Source: Gongronella butleri
Lineage: Eukaryota; Mucoromycota; Mucoromycetes; Mucorales; Cunninghamellaceae
Reading direction: 5' to 3'
Assembly (NCBI GenBank): GCA_025201375.1
Contig: JAIWZP010000001.1
Location: 372,001-436,000 of the forward strand
DNA length: 64,000 nt
Shown piece by piece: positions 12,018 through 22,776 of this stretch (positions within the stretch are counted from its first letter, which is position 1; each line of letters begins with the position of its first letter). The notes under the pieces are model-generated. The model saw only the letters and a program-made list of their open reading frames with translations, was not told where the DNA came from and ran no database searches. The translations under genes were made by a program, and so were the position numbers.

Positions 12018-12350
12018 CCTTTTTCCTCTATTTCGTCGAAGGTTAGACTTGTTTTGCTTTTTCGTCCGCTGCTTCGTCCGCTTCTTCATCTTTGTGTTTT
12101 GCTCAAAAAGCCGTCAGTAATATCTTTTGTCATATCTCCATCTCATTTTCACTATTAAAAAAAAAAAAAAGAAACATTGTATCGTCCAAGTCTGTGAGTT
12201 TGCCAGGCAAATGGGAGTATTGTCCTGCAAACGACGCGTTCCTTAAAAGACGTGCTGTCGCCAATTCTGGCCGGAAATAGCACCAAATTCGGACACCTCG
12301 GGCCAAAAAGTGCACTTTTTTTCTTCACTTTTTCGTCGTTTCTCGTCACC
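11601..12350. other. intergenic, Rpt5 3' region and CoA-transferase promoter
   Basis: 750 bp with no supported gene. It contains a 30-nt T run (11988-12017), the longest homopolymer in this part, followed by T/C-rich sequence. Confidence 0.4.
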
Positions 12351-13856
12351 ATGAACTCTGCCAACCGCACCCTGGTGACTCAACGCGCGCTTGCTCTGTA
12401 TCAATGCCGTGTTTCTCTCCGAGGCACCTTGGCGTTGTGCCCTCGGCGCGAGTACAGCGCGTCTGCGCCCACGGACTCCACAAACGACGCGAAACCAAAG
12501 CCGCTCGAGGGGATTCGCGTGCTCGAACTGGGCCAGGTAAGCAAGTGAAGAGGCGCAAGAGGCACACAGCATGCTCATATGGCGTTTTACAGCTCATTGC
12601 AGGCCCATTTTGCGGATCCATCCTTGGGTAAGCGTGATTTTATGCCATTGGCGTAGCGAATGAATCCCATTGACCAATTTTTTTTTAATGTGTCAGCTAC
12701 TATGGCGCAGGTAAGTGCGCAGCCAAAAGACGGGGCAAAGAGGGGGCTGATCACCCGCGCTTTTTGTAATTTTTGTTTTTTTCACGCGTCCATTCGACAT
12801 TTGTGTGTGAACAGAGGTGGTAAGGATGGCTAATGGCCGCGTGCAGCCGAGCAACATCCGCAGGTCGCGCAAAAAAAAAAAAAAAAAGTATGACTCATGC
12901 CCCGCTTGCTTGCGTAGATCAAGATTGAGTCGCCAAAGACGGGCGACCCGCTGCGCAAATGGCGCCATCTCGATGTCGACGGCCAGAGCCCGTGGTTCCG
13001 CAGCCTCGCGCGCAATAAAAAGTCGGTCTGCATCGACTTGCGCTCCGAAGAAGGCAGAAGGTAGCCAAAAAAAAAAAAATAAAAAAAAAAAAAAAATAGC
13101 GAAATACGGCGCTTCATGGCCGATTTTTCTTTAGCCTTGTCAAGAAGCTTGCGCTAGAATCGGACGTGCTCATTGAAAATTTCAAGCCTGGCACGATGGA
13201 AAAGTGGGGGCTGGGGCCCTCAGACCTGGAAAAGGCGAATCCAGGCTTGATTTACACGCGGATCAGCGGGTACGGCAGCACGGGCCCGCGATCGACGCTG
13301 CCGGGCTTTGCGTCCGTCTGTGAAGGGTACAGCGGGTTCCGGTTCGTCAATGGGTTTCCCGGTCAGGCGCCCGTGCGGCCCAATTTGAGCCTGGGCGACT
13401 CGCTCGCGGGCCTGCATGCGGCATTGGGTGTCGTCTTAGGACTGTACGCGCGCGACAAGGTGGCGCGCGGGTCCGGCATCGGCCAAGTCGTCGATGTCGC
13501 CATCTATGAGGCCATGCTCAACATGATGGAGGGCACCATCAGCGAATATGATCGCTGCGGTGTCATTCGCCAACCCTCAGGCACAACCGTCACGGGCATC
13601 GTGCCAACCAACACGTACCCTTGCAAGGGCGGCAAATACGTCATCATCGGCGGCAACGGCGACAGCATCTATCGCGTAAAAACATGCGAAAAAAAAAAAA
13701 AACGCGCAATGGCCCAAAAAAAAGCTCATCTCTTTCTTTTTTCTTTTTTTTTTCGTTCAGCGTCTCATGGCTGCCATTGGCCGCGAGGATCTGGTAAATG
13801 GTGACGCGTCACGTCGCGTCCATTCGCGGTTCTGATGCGTCTTTTCTCCTTTTTCT

Positions 13857-13887
<31 letters not shown>

Positions 13888-14479
13888 GGCTAGATTGGCC
13901 CCGACTATGAGACCAATGCCGACCGATACAAGCAGCAAGAAAAGATTGACGGTGCCATTGGTAAGCAGGTGGTGCACGAGAGACACACAACCACCTCATT
14001 TATCATTGTTTCTTCCATTTTTTTTTTTTTTTAGCTGACTGGACGTCGCTGCATGAGGCCGATCACATCCTGCAGGTGCTTGGCGACGCGTCGGTGCCTG
14101 CGGGCAAGATTTACGACACAAAGGACATTGTCGAGGACGAGCACGTGCAGGCGCGCGGCATGATCGAGCAAATAACTGTTGGCTCGAAGGAAGATGGCCG
14201 CGGATGGACCGTCAAGGTGCCCGGCATGAGCCCCGTGCTCACAAAGACACCAGGCGCAACGCAATGGGCCGGTAAAACAAATGAATCTGATGGAAATGAT
14301 GCGCTCAAAATGCCAAATTTCTCAATTTCTCATTTTTTTTGTCATTTTGCCTTGCTTCAGGTCCCGATCTCGGCGAGCACACCAACGAAATCCTTGCAAG
14401 CCTCGGCTTGGACACCTCGCAGATCCAGCAATTGGAGGCTGACGGCGTTACCAAGCAGTCGGCGACCAAAGCCGTCTAA
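12351..14479 (+). CDS. class III (CaiB/BaiF) CoA-transferase, SUGCT-like, probably mitochondrial
   Basis: Ten exons: 12351-12536, 12593-12627, 12697-12710, 12815-12819, 12918-13060, 13135-13675, 13761-13793, 13894-13960, 14035-14271 and 14361-14479. The total is 459 residues, with the frame closed only if a 14-nt and a 5-nt exon are included. Family landmarks: [35 protein letters not shown], then NKKSVCIDLRSEEGR, VLIENFKPGTMEKWGLG, ISGYGSTGP and LSLGDSLAG (candidate catalytic Asp about 216). The first about 45 residues are R/S/A-rich without acids, consistent with a mitochondrial presequence. The closest family I know is succinyl-CoA:glutarate CoA-transferase (lysine/tryptophan catabolism). 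Substrate assignment is uncertain, since alpha-methylacyl-CoA racemases and formyl-CoA transferases share the fold. Confidence 0.88.
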
Positions 14480-14947
14480 AATGTTACAGTACCTTACATT
14501 CATCCCTTATAAAAAAAGCAAAATGATTCTTTTTGAGGCACGTCAACTTCCTTGAGGGGGTGCTACTGTACCTAAACCAGGCTCAATTGGGCCCGTCTTG
14601 GCCATGTGAACAAGTCGTGGAAGAAGCGTCTTTTGGAGCAAACAAGCGTCATGGCTAAAATCGTACGCAATGGCGCTTGTTTCAAGCGCAAAACTGACAA
14701 TTCGTTCGTATTTTATTCCACCAAAAGGCACGAGACAGATAAAGAAAGGCGGTGTTAAGCTATGTACGAAAGACAAAAGAGACAGAAAATAGAAAAATAG
14801 GCACAGAGACAACGAAAAGAGACGATTGTGCGTGGAGGAGAGGGAAAAAAAAAAGTAGGACAAAGGATGGAAGAAATGTGACGAGAGGGGGGATAAAAGC
14901 AATAGAGCAAGGGGGGAGGGCGAGGGCGAGGGGAGTGAAACGAGCGT
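14480..14947. other. convergent 3' intergenic region
   Basis: The gap between the CoA-transferase (+) and securin-like (-) stop codons. Two TACAGTA/TACTGTA words occur near 14487 and 14563. No gene is seen. Confidence 0.4.
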
Positions 14948-16275
14948 TTACGTGGCAATCAGATCAGGGAGTTCGGGCAGGGCGAAATCCGCAAAGGGCA
15001 TCGTGTCGAATTCAAGCTCGTCGTCATCATCGACGGCAAACAGAACGTCCGTGTCCACAGGCTCGTCGGAGAGAAGCGAAACAAGGAGCTCGGCTACGTC
15101 AACACGCGCAGAAAAACAAAAAAAGACGGTTAAGAAACGTCAATGATGACGACTAGCCATGCTTTTTCTTACCAATTTCCGAATCATTGAGTTTCGCGGC
15201 GATTTCCAATGGGTCCAGCACGTCCTTGTCATCGTCCTCAAAGAGATCGGGCCATGGGAACTCCTCGTCGCCAATGATTGCGCAATCGCCATATTGATAA
15301 AAGGAGCTGGAGAAGCTGGACAGATCAATTGGCGTAGCTGGGACGTCGTCGAGTGCTAAAGAGGGAAAATGGATAAAAAATGAAAGTGAGACAATGAGCT
15401 CGTTTCACACTTTTGCATGCAAGGCAAGACGCGTTCAAAAAAAAAAACAAGATTTTACGCGTTTCTGGCTTTGGTGCGTGTTCAATGGTGTCCGGAAAGG
15501 CGGGGATATTTTCCTTGTTGTCGTCTGTGATGTGGCGATGAACGGCGGGTGCGGGCGTGGGGACGTTGAGCTGACGCGGTTGCAATGCGCCCTTGCTTTT
15601 GCGTTTCGATGTGTTTTGGCGCTCCGGGTACGCAAAGGACTGCTGTTGCCGCATCGGCAGCGCGAGCTGGCCCGTCTTGGCCGAATCGTACGCGTCCATA
15701 GACACCGACTTGCCAAACATGCCGAAATCAAGCGCGTCCACGCCATCAGGCACATAATCGTTTTCTAAAAAGAGCAAAAAAAGAGAGAAAAGCGCAGCCT
15801 GGTGAGCAAGCCATACTGCCAACGACCAGCTAATTTTACCTTGTTCGTGGCCAAAGCCGAATTCAACTTCGACACCGCCGCTGTGGGGGCGCTTTGACGC
15901 GGGCGCATCCACAACTAATCGCGAAAAATAAGAAAATGTCAAACGATGCTGCCCAATTGCCGCTTCTAAGCAGCATCTTACGCATCTTACGGGGAAGTGG
16001 ACGCTTCAATGGGGTTTTGAGAGTGTCCTTTGATTTTCCTATGGGAAAAGCAAAGAGTGTCAAGAACCAATTTTGCGATATTTGCGATTTTTACGATTAC
16101 CCTTTTCGCTGAGGGGCGTGCGATGGGCCTGGTTCACATTCTTGTCCTTCAGTAGCGCGATGCCCTTGCCGCTGGCTCGTGTGGCGAGGTGCTCTTTTGT
16201 CAAGGCTGGCTCATCATTCTCAGAGTTGTTCTCTTGATGGCGTTGCCGGCCCGCAACGTCAAACGGCCGCAACAT
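14948..16275 (-). CDS. securin-like candidate (KEN box, acidic C-terminus)
   Basis: Six exons: 16275-16101, 16038-15991, 15914-15840, 15764-15459, 15355-15173 and 15093-14948. All junctions are GT..AG and the frame closes at 310 residues. No folded domain is evident. The visible features fit a securin: a basic N-terminal third with an RxxL (HRTPLSEK, about 51-58) and TP sites (KTPLKRPLP), a KEN box (DDNKENIPAF, about 183-185), and a strongly acidic C-terminal half (EDDDKDVLDPLE, VDDDDELEFD) ending in alternating hydrophobic residues. The VEVEFG/ENDYVP stretch recalls the IEYMPP region of Cut2, though weakly. Known securin role: it inhibits separase until APC/C destroys it at anaphase. Any other APC/C substrate, such as a cell-cycle or DNA-replication regulator, would look similar, so the assignment is an inference. 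Confidence 0.4.
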
Positions 16276-16683
16276 TGTTCAAGAAAGGTCAGAGTCGGGG
16301 GTGAGAGGGAGTGGCGGCGATGCACGACAATAAAGGTGAAGCAAAAGAAACAAAAAAAAAAAGAATAAAACGAAAAAAAGAGGGTGCGCGAAAGAATAAA
16401 AGGGGAAAAAAAAAAAAAAACAGGGAAAATTGAAAAAGTGGGCAAACAAAAAAATAACAAGGCGGTGTTTTCTGCAGACGCGTCTGGACTTGAGGCACAG
16501 CCGACTGTTGCCAAACCTCAGCCAATGGAAAAGTCCAAACCCTCCAAAATAGTAACACAAGGCAAGGAGAGCACAACCACCTCTCTCTTTCGTTTATTTC
16601 ATGACGACCAAATCCTGAGTGACCTGTTGTCATGCATATCCCAATGTCATTAAAAAAGGGGCCAATTTCCACAGAAAATATCA
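16276..16683. other. promoter region of the securin-like gene and sORF 3' region
   Basis: 408 bp. An MCB-type ACGCGT (16478-16483) lies about 205 bp upstream of the securin-like start codon. ACGCGT is common in this genome, so weight is low. Several A/T runs are present. No other gene is seen. Confidence 0.35.
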
Positions 16684-16815
16684 TTAGGCGCCGGGCATAG
16701 GGCTTGTGGGGCCAAATGCCACCCCACCGGACGGCCCAGCGTCGTCAGCGCGCTCGTTTAGCTTGTGAAAGAAGTTCTTGATTTTGGTAGCGAATTGTTT
16801 TAGAAAAGCAGCCAT
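16684..16815 (-). CDS. small ORF, 43 residues, basic amphipathic N-terminus
   Basis: A 43-residue frame begins MAAFLKQFATKIKNFF and ends in a G/P-rich tail (GPTSPMPGA). A TATA-like TATTTAAG lies on the coding strand about 45 bp upstream (around 16860), and the leader is T-rich like other starts in this window. The first about 22 residues would form an amphipathic basic helix, which could be a membrane-surface or mitochondrial targeting helix. No family recognised. It could be a chance frame. The promoter-like context is the main support. Confidence 0.3.
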   Translation of the reverse strand: MAAFLKQFATKIKNFFHKLNERADDAGPSGGVAFGPTSPMPGA

Positions 16816-17205
16816 GGTGTGAAGAAAACTTGGAAGAAAATGTAAAAAAAAAAAGCCCCTTAAATAGAGAAAATTGCGCGTGGGAAGCAATTCTGCTTCC
16901 GAGGTCCAAGCCAATGCATCCAGATGCCCGTTATCGGTTGCTCTTGCGCAGCCATGAGGGACCATTGGCACAATTCCAGGTACAAGACGCCATGTAACCT
17001 CAGTTTGTAGCCTGTCACGGCCTTCATGTGGCACGTTATGGCCATCGGGTCGCACGATATGTACGACCTACATGTGGCCATTGTGGCACGAAAATCGCCG
17101 TCATTTGCATGGACACGCGCCAAATGGTCATCAAGCACTGCAAGCCATTGGTGCGCCGAAATCGACGAAAAATCACGCATTTTTATTACGTCACTTTTTT
17201 GGCAT
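16816..17205. other. intergenic upstream of sORF
   Basis: 390 bp between the sORF start and the TENA-family stop codon on the same strand. It has mixed composition. I see no gene or repeat. Confidence 0.35.
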
Positions 17206-18232
17206 TTACACTTGGACCTGTCCAAAGGCCTGATCCCAGAATTTGATCTATAAAACATTAAAAAGGGGGGCATTTGTGAGAAATGAAGTCAATGTTACCA
17301 TGAATCAAGCTCTTACTTCAAGAGCCAAGGTGTCCAGATACACCTTTTCCAACGCCTTGAGTCGCTCGGGGTCCTCCGTCGACAGATGATCGACGAGCGC
17401 CGCGGACTCATCGACAAACTCGGCAAACTCATCGTTTGTCCAATTGCTGATGAGCTCGCTGATCGTGTCGTGGTGTGAGGCATTGGTCAAGTCTGCCGCC
17501 GCCTTATGCTCCTTTTCCATGGCTTTGGCGTGATTCCACGCATCTGAGGAACAAATATTAAAAAAAAAGAAGGTCATGAGCTCTACCCAAAGAATTCAAT
17601 TCTATGATTTTTACCAAAAAACACCTTTTCCATGGCCCAAACGCACACGAGGCCCTCGCCAAGATCGCAATGCGACTCACGGCCAACCTTTTGGTGAAAG
17701 TCAATATAGCGGTGTGTCCAGGGTGCGACACCGTGCGACGGCAACGCCTTGTAGGCGGGGCGTGCAAGCAATTCCGTGAACATTTGGCACTCGCGGAACA
17801 CATTGGACGTTGCAAACGACAGGAATTTCATCGTGCGTTGCGCGTGCGCCTCCGTGTACGTGGGATCCACGTCCCCCGCGTCGCGCGTGTCGCTGAAAAG
17901 CGAAATGCGGCTGATCAAGTGGCCCATAAGGCGCGTGTACCCTAAAAAAAAGGCGCGTCAATCGCCCGTATTTTCCCATCCATGCACTTTTGTCATACCA
18001 TTGGTGTAGCCGCGATCCTGCTCGATCCAATTGCGCAGGTGTTGCGGCTCAATTGTATGCCTAAAACGCAAAAAAAAAAAAAAAAGGTAAAAATCCAAAA
18101 GGGTGCCAGGTCGCCACGTTGATACTTGCTTCCCCTATTTTTTTACCTGCCAACTTGGTCCAGGAACTCGTGGCGGGTCGCTTTTTCGTACGCGCTCTTG
18201 TCGAGCGCAAGCAGGTGGTCGGTGAGCTTCAT
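17206..18232 (-). CDS. TENA/THI-4/PqqC-family protein (heme-oxygenase-like fold)
   Basis: Five exons: 18232-18147, 18060-17999, 17941-17615, 17543-17317 and 17247-17206, giving 247 residues. Family features: HEFLDQVGRHTIEPQHLRNWIEQDRGYTNGYTRLMG near the N-terminus, the long helical core (ISLFSDTRDAGDVD, TNVFRECQMFTELL-like stretch), an EGLVCVWAMEKVFFGDAWNHAKAM segment, and a short last exon that supplies the conserved FWDQAF C-terminus. Reading through the last donor would stop at EVRA and lose that motif, so the spliced model is preferred. TENA proteins hydrolyse aminopyrimidines for thiamin salvage, but many fungal members have uncharacterised roles. I cannot confirm the catalytic Cys/Glu set. 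Confidence 0.78.
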
Positions 18233-18829
18233 GAGGTAGTGAAAAAGAAAAAAAAAAGAGGGAAAAGCAAAAAAAAAAAAAATAAAATAAGACAAGCGGG
18301 GTTTTGGCACTTTAACAATGGAACCCCGTTTCAGCTTGGATCGCAGTGCATTGTTGGGGACAGCACGTGCGCGCTTGAGTGAGCTGCCAATTCCCATTTT
18401 ACTGCCTCGATTTGACATTTAGGTCCCCTTTCACCTTCCCGGACTGCGCCCCTCTCTCAAACATGGATGCCAAAGCGCCATGTAATCTTTTATGAGTCAC
18501 AGAGTGTGGACAATGGGTTCACGAGCGGGGATTGAAACGCCATCCAGGCACGGCTGAATAGCCAAAGCAGGGCCATGCATGATCCTGTGCCTGCTTCCTT
18601 GCTTTCTCATCTGCATGTACGCATTGCAGGACGAGAAATGGCACCCGCATGTGCGTGGGAAGCTGCTCACATGAACCTTATTAGCATTGACCCTGGGTAC
18701 ACTGTTGAATCTTTTGTTTTATTTTTTACATTTGCTTGCGTTGCGCGAGCCAACAATGGGCCCCTTGGCACCGTGGCCAGTCTTGTGGGACACTGACGCG
18801 TGATGCACAAACGCGGTCGGTGGACGCGT
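18233..18829. other. intergenic, upstream of TENA-family gene
   Basis: 600 bp with no supported gene. There are A-rich runs at 18250-18290, and several GCCAAT/ATTGGC words. The frames present are short and unsupported. Confidence 0.35.
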
Positions 18830-20470
18830 CATATTGTACCTTGTTGAGCTAGTGTCCAATGTACGCGCTAAAAATTTGATTTTCAATCCTCTTTTTGTTA
18901 CGAATGGATATGATGGCCTCAAACTTAGCTTGATGCTTTCAGGATCCACCAGAGGCAACGAGTCCAAATTTGACAGAGATCGAAGCAACGTAACGTGAAC
19001 AATCGCAAATCAAAGATGTTCAGAAAGTTTATTGCATTGCTTGATATTTTTTGGACTGACAGGGCAATAACTTCTGCGTACATGCTGTAGGTCATTGCCA
19101 TTGTAGTTGCTTGCTGTGGGCAAAAGATGGTAGGTTGACCAAGCGGCCGATGAGAAAAAAAACGTTTTGAGCATTTTTATAGCCTTTTGGTTGCTTTTGA
19201 ATGAACTTTCAACCCATTAGGAACTCCACTCTTTGAAAAAAGAGTCCCTGGCCTACTCGTTCAAATGAGCCCACTCCGGGGACGCTACGACCACTGGATG
19301 GCGCGCAAGACCAATCTTCAAAAATTGCGAATTTCCAAGGGATACAGTCGCGGATTTTGGAAGAACGAATTTTATGCCCTCAGATCGCCACGTCATTCAA
19401 TTACATGGTAGATAGCCATCATTCACCGACAATCATGCAATAAAATCCAGGGGTCCATTTACCCGTTTTGGAGTAAAATGTAAATACCAGTGATTTTGGC
19501 CTAATTTTCGCGTCAAGGCTAATTTGACGAGGATTGGTCAAAACGCCGCGAAATGAACACCATCAGAAAGAGAACGATTTGACGCGTTTATGGACACCAA
19601 TGATCGTGAAAAAAGCGTGTTACGGCGGAGTTGGCATAGAGACAAAAACAGGCCCCTATGGGGTCCATTTTCGACGCGTCAAAAACCGCGTCTTTTTTTG
19701 TACTACGCGCTCCTTGTCTATTGTAAATTTATGCACCGGGGTCAGCTCTTTCTGCTGGACGCGTCGGCGCACCTCTCTGAGCGCGTTTTTCACGTGTAAT
19801 TCGCGGTTAAAGATAAATCTAAATTAATCGATTGCTCTGTAACGAGCAGATAAATCGCGCTCGTTTTGGCGCTTTCGTTCGTTTCTCCGTTGGATGCACC
19901 TTCGGGGCAAGTTTCCTGCGATTCCAAAGACCCAAGATTCAATTTTTTTGTTGGACGGCCCGTCTCGGGATGAATTTTGATTTATGCATAATATGCCTCA
20001 AAAATGCGCGACATGTGCAAGCCTGATGCCAGTTTCACAATGGAAGGCGTTTCAGGGCTGCACCGTGCCTGGTTGGCAAGTTGCAAAGAGGATCAGCACT
20101 AAAATACGATTAAACGCCAAAATTGTTTTCCTAAAGTGCGAAACTAACGATGCCAACCTTTGTACATTGGTTTGTATCCACGAGATGCAATAACTGGTTT
20201 TGAATTTGACGGAGATCGAACGAATGTAACGCCAGGAATCGCGAAAATGATTCACTTTGACATTTTTTATATGCATGCAAAGAACGCTTCCTTGTTCCGC
20301 AACATTTTAGACGGGACATTCACCGAAAGAAATAAGCGAAATTGGCATGTTGCACAATAAGCACCATGAAAATCCCAGAAAATCCCGTCGCGACGGCCAG
20401 CGACGGCCTTCATTGGTCCGAGACTCGACTCAATGATTCGAGAACGCGCCGCCTTCGACCCAAAACGTGC
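18830..20470 (+). repeat. dispersed degenerate repeat, copy A
   Basis: Intergenic DNA that aligns in blocks to 59640-60450 (same orientation) and to 41270-42170 and 53020-53720 (opposite orientation). Shared blocks include the GATGGCG segment (near 19299), the TTCGACGCGTC segment (near 19672), TTTATGCACC..CTGGACGCGTCGGCGC (19728-19775), and the palindromic core TGCTC-N6-GAGCA (19833-19848). A sub-block (TTTGAC[A/G]GAGATCGAA) also occurs twice inside this copy, near 18971 and 20207. Short frames show residual protein-level similarity to copy B (MLCNEQINRARF versus MLGNEQIDRAHF). I see no intact coding sequence, so this is probably a decayed mobile element of unknown class. Edges are approximate. 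Confidence 0.6.
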
Positions 20471-20553
20471 TCGTCACGCGTGTTTGACGCCCATCACGGA
20501 TAAAACACTCATTTTTTTAAGCTTGGAAGCCAAAGATTGATATATTTAATGTT

Positions 20554-22374
20554 CTATAAGACGAGATTTTCATCGGCCCAAAGCTTGAAGGTTCGGTCGG
20601 TGCCCGTGGATGAGATAAACTTGCCGTCATTGGAAATGTCGATGCTCTATGTTTTATGAAATCAAAGAAAATGTGAGATTTTCGTGCAAATGCCATTTGT
20701 GCAAGGGATCAATGGCTTACCGTGACCTTGTCGTGGCCCTGTAGGGTCTTGATGAGTCGATAGTCGTCGCCCGAAAACATTTTGATGGTGCCGTCATAGC
20801 CGGCGGTGGTCAAATATGTGCCGTGCAACGGGTTGCCGGACGGCGGGGCAAATTTGACGTCGCTGACGAGCGATGTATGCGTGGCGATGGTGTAGATGTT
20901 CTGCAGCATACGCAGGTCCCAGATCTTCACCGTATTGTCGCCGCTCGCAGACGCGAGATGGTATCTAAAAGCAGAAAAGGGTCAGGTTTTTTCCTTTTTT
21001 TTTAAAAAAAAATCTGCCTTACCCATTTGTCGACCAATCCAATCCAACAATCTCCTTGATGTGACCCTCGAGCGCCATGGCAGACCGCCCTGTTCGCAGG
21101 TCCCAAAGGCGGCCGTTGCAGTCAAAACCACTAAAAAACCAAAAAAAAAAAAAAAAAAAAAAAAAAAGATCAGCAAAAATCACATTTCTACCCATTTATT
21201 TTTTTTTTTTACCCTGTCGCGACGAGGCTGCCGTCCTGCTGGAAAGCCAATGTATACACCTCGCGAGTATGGCCCTCCTGGACGAGCAATTCCTGCTGAC
21301 GCTCAACATCCCATAGGCGCCACGTGCCGTCAAAGCCTGCGCTGCCAATGTATCGTCCGGACGGGTGGAATCCGATGCGCGCGACGCGGCCGACGTGGCC
21401 CTCGAGTGTCGCAAGTGCAGACGTGCTTTCGAGGCTCCAAAGACGGATGTTTCCTTCGCCACCACTGGTCGCCATGTTGGCCGCTGCGCTCGACAAGTTG
21501 AGCGTGGCATCCGGGTGGAAGGCAACGCCGCCGATGCGACCGGCATGGCCCGCCAGTGTCGTCACAAGCTCGCAATTGGGCACAGACCACACCTTGCACG
21601 CGCCAGACCATGCACCCGTCAGCAGCAACTGCGAATTGGGCGAAAACGCGCATTGTGACACTGGCCGTTCGTCCGCCAATTGCGACGACCAACCGGAGAA
21701 TCCCTAGAAAAATGTAAAACAGATGGGGGCGAACAAAGAGAGTGAGTGCCCTTGTCCTTTTTTTTTTCTTCTTGAAAATCGACATTTTTACCTTGAGTTG
21801 TGTATGCAATTCCTTGCGCCCGGCCTTGAGCTGTGGGAGTTGTACTTCTGCTTCGATGGCCTGTTGGCGCAGACGGTCTTTGGCGCGAGGCAGCGAGTAC
21901 GTGGTGATAAAGCGGCGACATTCGAGCAATTCGTCTGATCCGGGCGTAAAAAACTCCTCGTCTTCATTCTCGGACTCGGACTCGGACTCCATCGTCACTT
22001 TGCCGCCGTCGGCCATCTGCGACAGCAAAAACCGCAGTCGATCGCGTCGTTCACCAGGCTAAATCGTTCAAAAGAGGGAGCAAAATTGAAAGAACAGAGT
22101 CAGTTGGCGTTCTTTTCACCTTTACATCCTCTCCCCTTCCTCCAATTGGCTGTGCACTTACCCCTTCGGCAAAGAGACATTGTGGCTCGCCCAAGTCGCG
22201 CAGTCGCTGGCGTACACGGCCGTCGTCCGTGGGCACGGCAAGGTCGCGCGCACGTTTCCTTCGCTCAAACTCGGCCAACACCTGCTCGTTGCCCTGCAAA
22301 CCGCCTGCACCTTCGCCCAATTCGGCTAAAAATGAAAAAAAAGAGTAAATACGACGTGTTTTTTCTTGTAGACC

Positions 22375-22409
<35 letters not shown>

Positions 22410-22585
22410 TTACCAAGAGCGTCAAAGTCGATTCCGCCCGTGTTGCTTGCCGCTGCCTTGATAATGGCGTCCTGCTGCGCGGCATCGTCGTGTTTGAACC
22501 TTTTGGCGGCCGATTCTTCCAGAGAGCCAAAGTGTACGCGTGGCTTCGCAGCCAATTTGGCCAAATTCGAGTCTTGATCAGCCAT
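20554..22585 (-). CDS. PRP4: U4/U6 snRNP protein Prp4/PRPF4 (WD40)
   Basis: Seven exons: 22585-22414, 22325-22162, 22058-21792, 21703-21213, 21130-21023, 20964-20721 and 20646-20554, giving 512 residues. The SFM (splicing factor motif) lies at about 91-125 ([35 protein letters not shown]). This is followed by an acidic linker ([18 protein letters not shown]) and a helical region ([16 protein letters not shown]). The C-terminal seven-bladed WD40 propeller runs from [22 protein letters not shown] to [15 protein letters not shown]. Known role: it binds Prp3 and cyclophilin H in the U4/U6 di-snRNP, needed for tri-snRNP assembly and splicing in the nucleus. It is divergent from PMT4 with 191 bp between start codons. 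Two introns contain T runs of 27-28 nt on the coding strand. Confidence 0.95.
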
Positions 22586-22776
22586 GGCAAAGGGAAAGAA
22601 CAAGAGAAAAGAGGAATTGAAAGGTTGTTGCGGCGCCAAACAAGCGATAATTTGTTGGCTATAAGCACTTTCCTAGTATGACAATGCCTAAATCTAAACG
22701 AAATAAAGCACAATTGATCTCGACGTGTTTGAATCCCCCTTGTTCTTTTTTTCTTTCACCTTTTTTTGTTCTTTCC

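Noticed and set aside
16478..16483. MCB box ACGCGT as proof of cell-cycle control
   Set aside because: ACGCGT occurs many times across the window, in introns and repeats, so a single copy is weak evidence.
18520..18560. Possible tRNA B box (GTTTCAATCCC on the minus strand)
   Set aside because: No A box at the right spacing and no pairing acceptor stem. Not a tRNA.
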